Assembly: GCA_013811855.1 (NCBI GenBank) | Contig: JACCUL010000215.1 | Location: 1-6,236, forward strand | Direction: 5' to 3' | Length of the DNA: 6,236 nucleotides | Source of the DNA: Acidimicrobiia bacterium | GTDB taxonomy: Bacteria > Actinomycetota > Acidimicrobiia > Acidimicrobiales > Ilumatobacteraceae | In this document: positions 4,885 through 6,236 of the stretch, piece after piece | Numbering within the stretch: position 1 is the first letter of the stretch | How the letters are laid out: every line of letters begins with the position of its first letter | The notes under the pieces: model-generated | The model's input: the letters and a program-made list of their open reading frames with translations, nothing else | Databases searched by the model: none | What the model was told of the DNA's origin: nothing | Made by a program: the position numbers and the translations under genes

Positions 4885-5265
4885 GTGAAGGTGCAGCCGA
4901 TGCTCGTCGTGGCCGACGTCGAGGCGTCGAGCCGGTGGTACCAGGACGTGCTCGGCCTGCAGAGCGCGCATGGCGGCGACGAGTACGAGATGCTCACCCT
5001 CGACGGCGAGTTGGTGTTGCAACTGCACCACGACGACACGCACGAGCACCCCGTGCTCGGCCGTCCACCAAGCAGCGGCGTGGCCATCTGGTTCGGCGAT
5101 GCCGACATGGAGACGGCCGTCGCCCGGATCCAGGCCGCCGGGGCGGAGATCGCCGACGGCCCGTTGTTCAACCCCCTGGCCCACCACGAGGAGGTGTGGC
5201 TGCGCGACCCCGACGGCCACCTGATCGTGGTGTCGGGGCCGTTCCAGCCTGACCGCCACAGCTGA
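4885..5265 (+). CDS. Small VOC-family protein, possibly metal-independent
   Basis: At 126 residues this is the standard size for a two-module VOC protein. It begins KVQPMLVVADVEASSRWYQDVLGL, split as the first strand (3-10) and the helix with the common RWYQDVLGL pattern (17-25). It ends with EEVWLRDPDGHLIVVSGPF (102-120). The canonical metal ligands are largely absent: Q4 replaces the first His, no His is seen in the strand GVAIWF (65-70), and the final Glu position is Val (LIVV, 113-116). It does carry a His-rich loop, H48, H49, H53 and H55, and H100-H101-E102. This is more like a ligand-binding or bleomycin-resistance-like member than a glyoxalase I. GTG 4885 is chosen for the -10 box upstream; methionine 6 would truncate the first strand. 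Confidence 0.85.
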   Translation: MKVQPMLVVADVEASSRWYQDVLGLQSAHGGDEYEMLTLDGELVLQLHHDDTHEHPVLGRPPSSGVAIWFGDADMETAVARIQAAGAEIADGPLFNPLAHHEEVWLRDPDGHLIVVSGPFQPDRHS

Positions 5266-5290
5266 TCAGCGCGGCGCGCCGGGGACGTCG

Positions 5291-5304
5291 CCGGGACCTC
5301 CCGG
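5291..5304. repeat. Short inverted repeat abutting the -10 box of the NatA-like gene
   Basis: CCGGGA (5291-5296) and TCCCGG (5299-5304) are perfect 6-bp inverted arms with a 2-bp centre, and the right arm ends directly before TAGGGT (5305). The position, within the -35/-10 spacer, suits a repressor operator. As a G+C-rich dyad it could also be chance. Confidence 0.35.
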
Positions 5305-5310
5305 TAGGGT
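5305..5310 (+). promoter_or_regulatory. -10 box of a leaderless promoter for the NatA-like ATPase gene
   Basis: TAGGGT lies 7 nt before GTG 5318, identical in sequence and spacing to the box before the first VOC gene. No Shine-Dalgarno sequence is seen in the 7 nt, which favours leaderless translation. Confidence 0.6.
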
Positions 5311-5317
5311 CGCCCGG

Positions 5318-6236
5318 GTGCTGGAGGTGGACGGACTCGTGCGCCACTACGGCGACGTGCGCGCGCTGGACGGCATGACGTTCGCCGTGGAACCGGGCTC
5401 GGTGACGGGCTTCCTCGGGCCCAACGGGGCCGGCAAGACCACGACCATGCGGGCCGTCTTCGGCCTCACCGCGCTCGACGGCGGCGAGGTCCGCTGGGCT
5501 GGGCGACGCGTCGACCACGACGCCCGACGCCGGTTCGGCTACCTGCCCGAGGAACGCGGGCTCTACCCGACGATGCGCATCGGTGACCAGCTGACGTACC
5601 TCGGCCGGTTGCGCGGCATGACGGGGCAGGCGGCCGACGACGCGGTCAGCGGCTGGTTGCGCCGGTTCGGGCTCGACGACCGCCGCGGCGACCGGGTCGA
5701 GGACCTGTCGCTGGGCAACCAGCAGCGGGTCCAACTCGCCGGCGCGCTGATCCATCAGCCCGACGTGCTCGTGCTCGACGAGCCGTTCGCCGGCCTCGAC
5801 CCCGTCGCGGTCGACGCGCTGAGCGCAGTGCTCGTGGCCGAGGCCCGTCGGGGCGCGACGGTCCTGTTCTCCAGCCACCAGCTCGACCTCGTGGAGGACC
5901 TCTGCGAACGGGCCGTCGTCGTGGACCGGGGTCGTGTCGTCGCCCAGGGCACGATCGATGACCTGACCGCCGGCGCCGATCCGGTGCTGGAGGTGGACGT
6001 CCCGACCGACCCGGACGGCTCGTGGACCGACGACCTGGCCGGCTCCGGGATCACGGTCACGAGCACCCGCAACGGATGGGTCCGCCTGGCGCTACCCCCG
6101 GACGACGGCACCGCCGCCGAGCGCGCCCGTCCCGCCTTGGCCGCCGCCCAGCGGTCCGGCGCCGTCAACCACTTCGGGTTCGCCCGCCGCAGCTTGGCCG
6201 AGGTGTTCCTCGCCGCCGTCGGCCGCCGACCCGACG
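5318..6236 (+). CDS. NatA-like ABC transporter ATP-binding protein, 3' end outside the window
   Basis: The frame runs 306 codons without a stop to the right edge. It shows Walker A GPNGAGKTT at 34-42, Q-loop region GYLPEERGLYPTM at 74-86 (Glu in place of Gln, as is usual in NatA/YhaQ relatives), signature LSLGNQQRVQLA at 130-141, Walker B and D-loop LVLDEPFAGLDP at 151-162, and switch His H187 in FSSHQLDLVEDLCERA. A C-terminal domain follows (about 225-300), ending NHFGFARRSLAEVFLAAVG, which resembles the DUF4162 tail of NatA-type ATPases. The protein is therefore nearly complete. Such ATPases power ABC-2 exporters, in NatAB a sodium efflux pump, and the partner permease is expected just beyond the window. 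The first strand LEVDGLVRHYG begins right at the GTG, so no earlier start is needed. Substrate is unknown. Confidence 0.94.
   Translation, partial: MLEVDGLVRHYGDVRALDGMTFAVEPGSVTGFLGPNGAGKTTTMRAVFGLTALDGGEVRWAGRRVDHDARRRFGYLPEERGLYPTMRIGDQLTYLGRLRGMTGQAADDAVSGWLRRFGLDDRRGDRVEDLSLGNQQRVQLAGALIHQPDVLVLDEPFAGLDPVAVDALSAVLVAEARRGATVLFSSHQLDLVEDLCERAVVVDRGRVVAQGTIDDLTAGADPVLEVDVPTDPDGSWTDDLAGSGITVTSTRNGWVRLALPPDDGTAAERARPALAAAQRSGAVNHFGFARRSLAEVFLAAVGRRPD

Noticed and set aside
5168..5878. 236-codon minus-strand frame opposite the NatA-like ATPase
   Set aside because: It is antisense to a complete set of ABC ATPase motifs and has no domain of its own.

Overview
The window is about 70% GC, uses many GTG starts, has almost no intergenic space, and several genes start directly downstream of a TANNNT -10 box. 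This fits a high-GC actinomycete. The arrangement (ispD-ispF divergent from a Crp/Fnr regulator, ABC-2 exporters, VOC proteins) suggests an uncultured or marine/freshwater Acidimicrobiia-type lineage, but that placement is inference. No stretch over 300 bases lacks a gene; the largest gap is the 128-base divergent region 3779-3906. No rRNA, tRNA, CRISPR array, insertion sequence or convincing terminator was seen.

Left part, minus strand (1363 down to 1): an isoprenoid (MEP pathway) operon. ispD runs into ispF, and ispF runs into the start of a Gly/Arg-rich gene that leaves the window. Successive reading frames are joined by GTGA stop/start overlaps. Between ispD and ispF lies a perfect 20-bp tandem duplication that creates two identical 7-codon mini-ORFs linked to their neighbours by GTGA; this is the most unusual feature of the window. 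ispD is divergent from a Crp/Fnr-type regulator (1409-2083, plus). Their two -10 boxes face each other 17 bp apart and form an inverted repeat.

Middle, minus strand (3778 down to 2088): a two-gene ABC-2 exporter, an ATPase with an eight-proline tail overlapping (ATGA) a six-helix permease. The permease ends 4 bp from the regulator, tail to tail. Divergent from the exporter is a small acidic lipoprotein (3907-4359, plus).

Right part, plus strand: two VOC (glyoxalase/bleomycin-resistance fold) proteins, then a second, NatA-like ABC ATPase that runs off the right edge. Each of the three has its own TAGNGT box 7-8 nt before a GTG start, so they look like separate leaderless units rather than an operon.

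Most of the window is ordinary core or accessory actinobacterial content. No new defence or mobile system is evident. The best leads are regulatory: the VNTR-like mini-ORF chain, the interlocked divergent promoters, and the polyproline run just before a coupled start.
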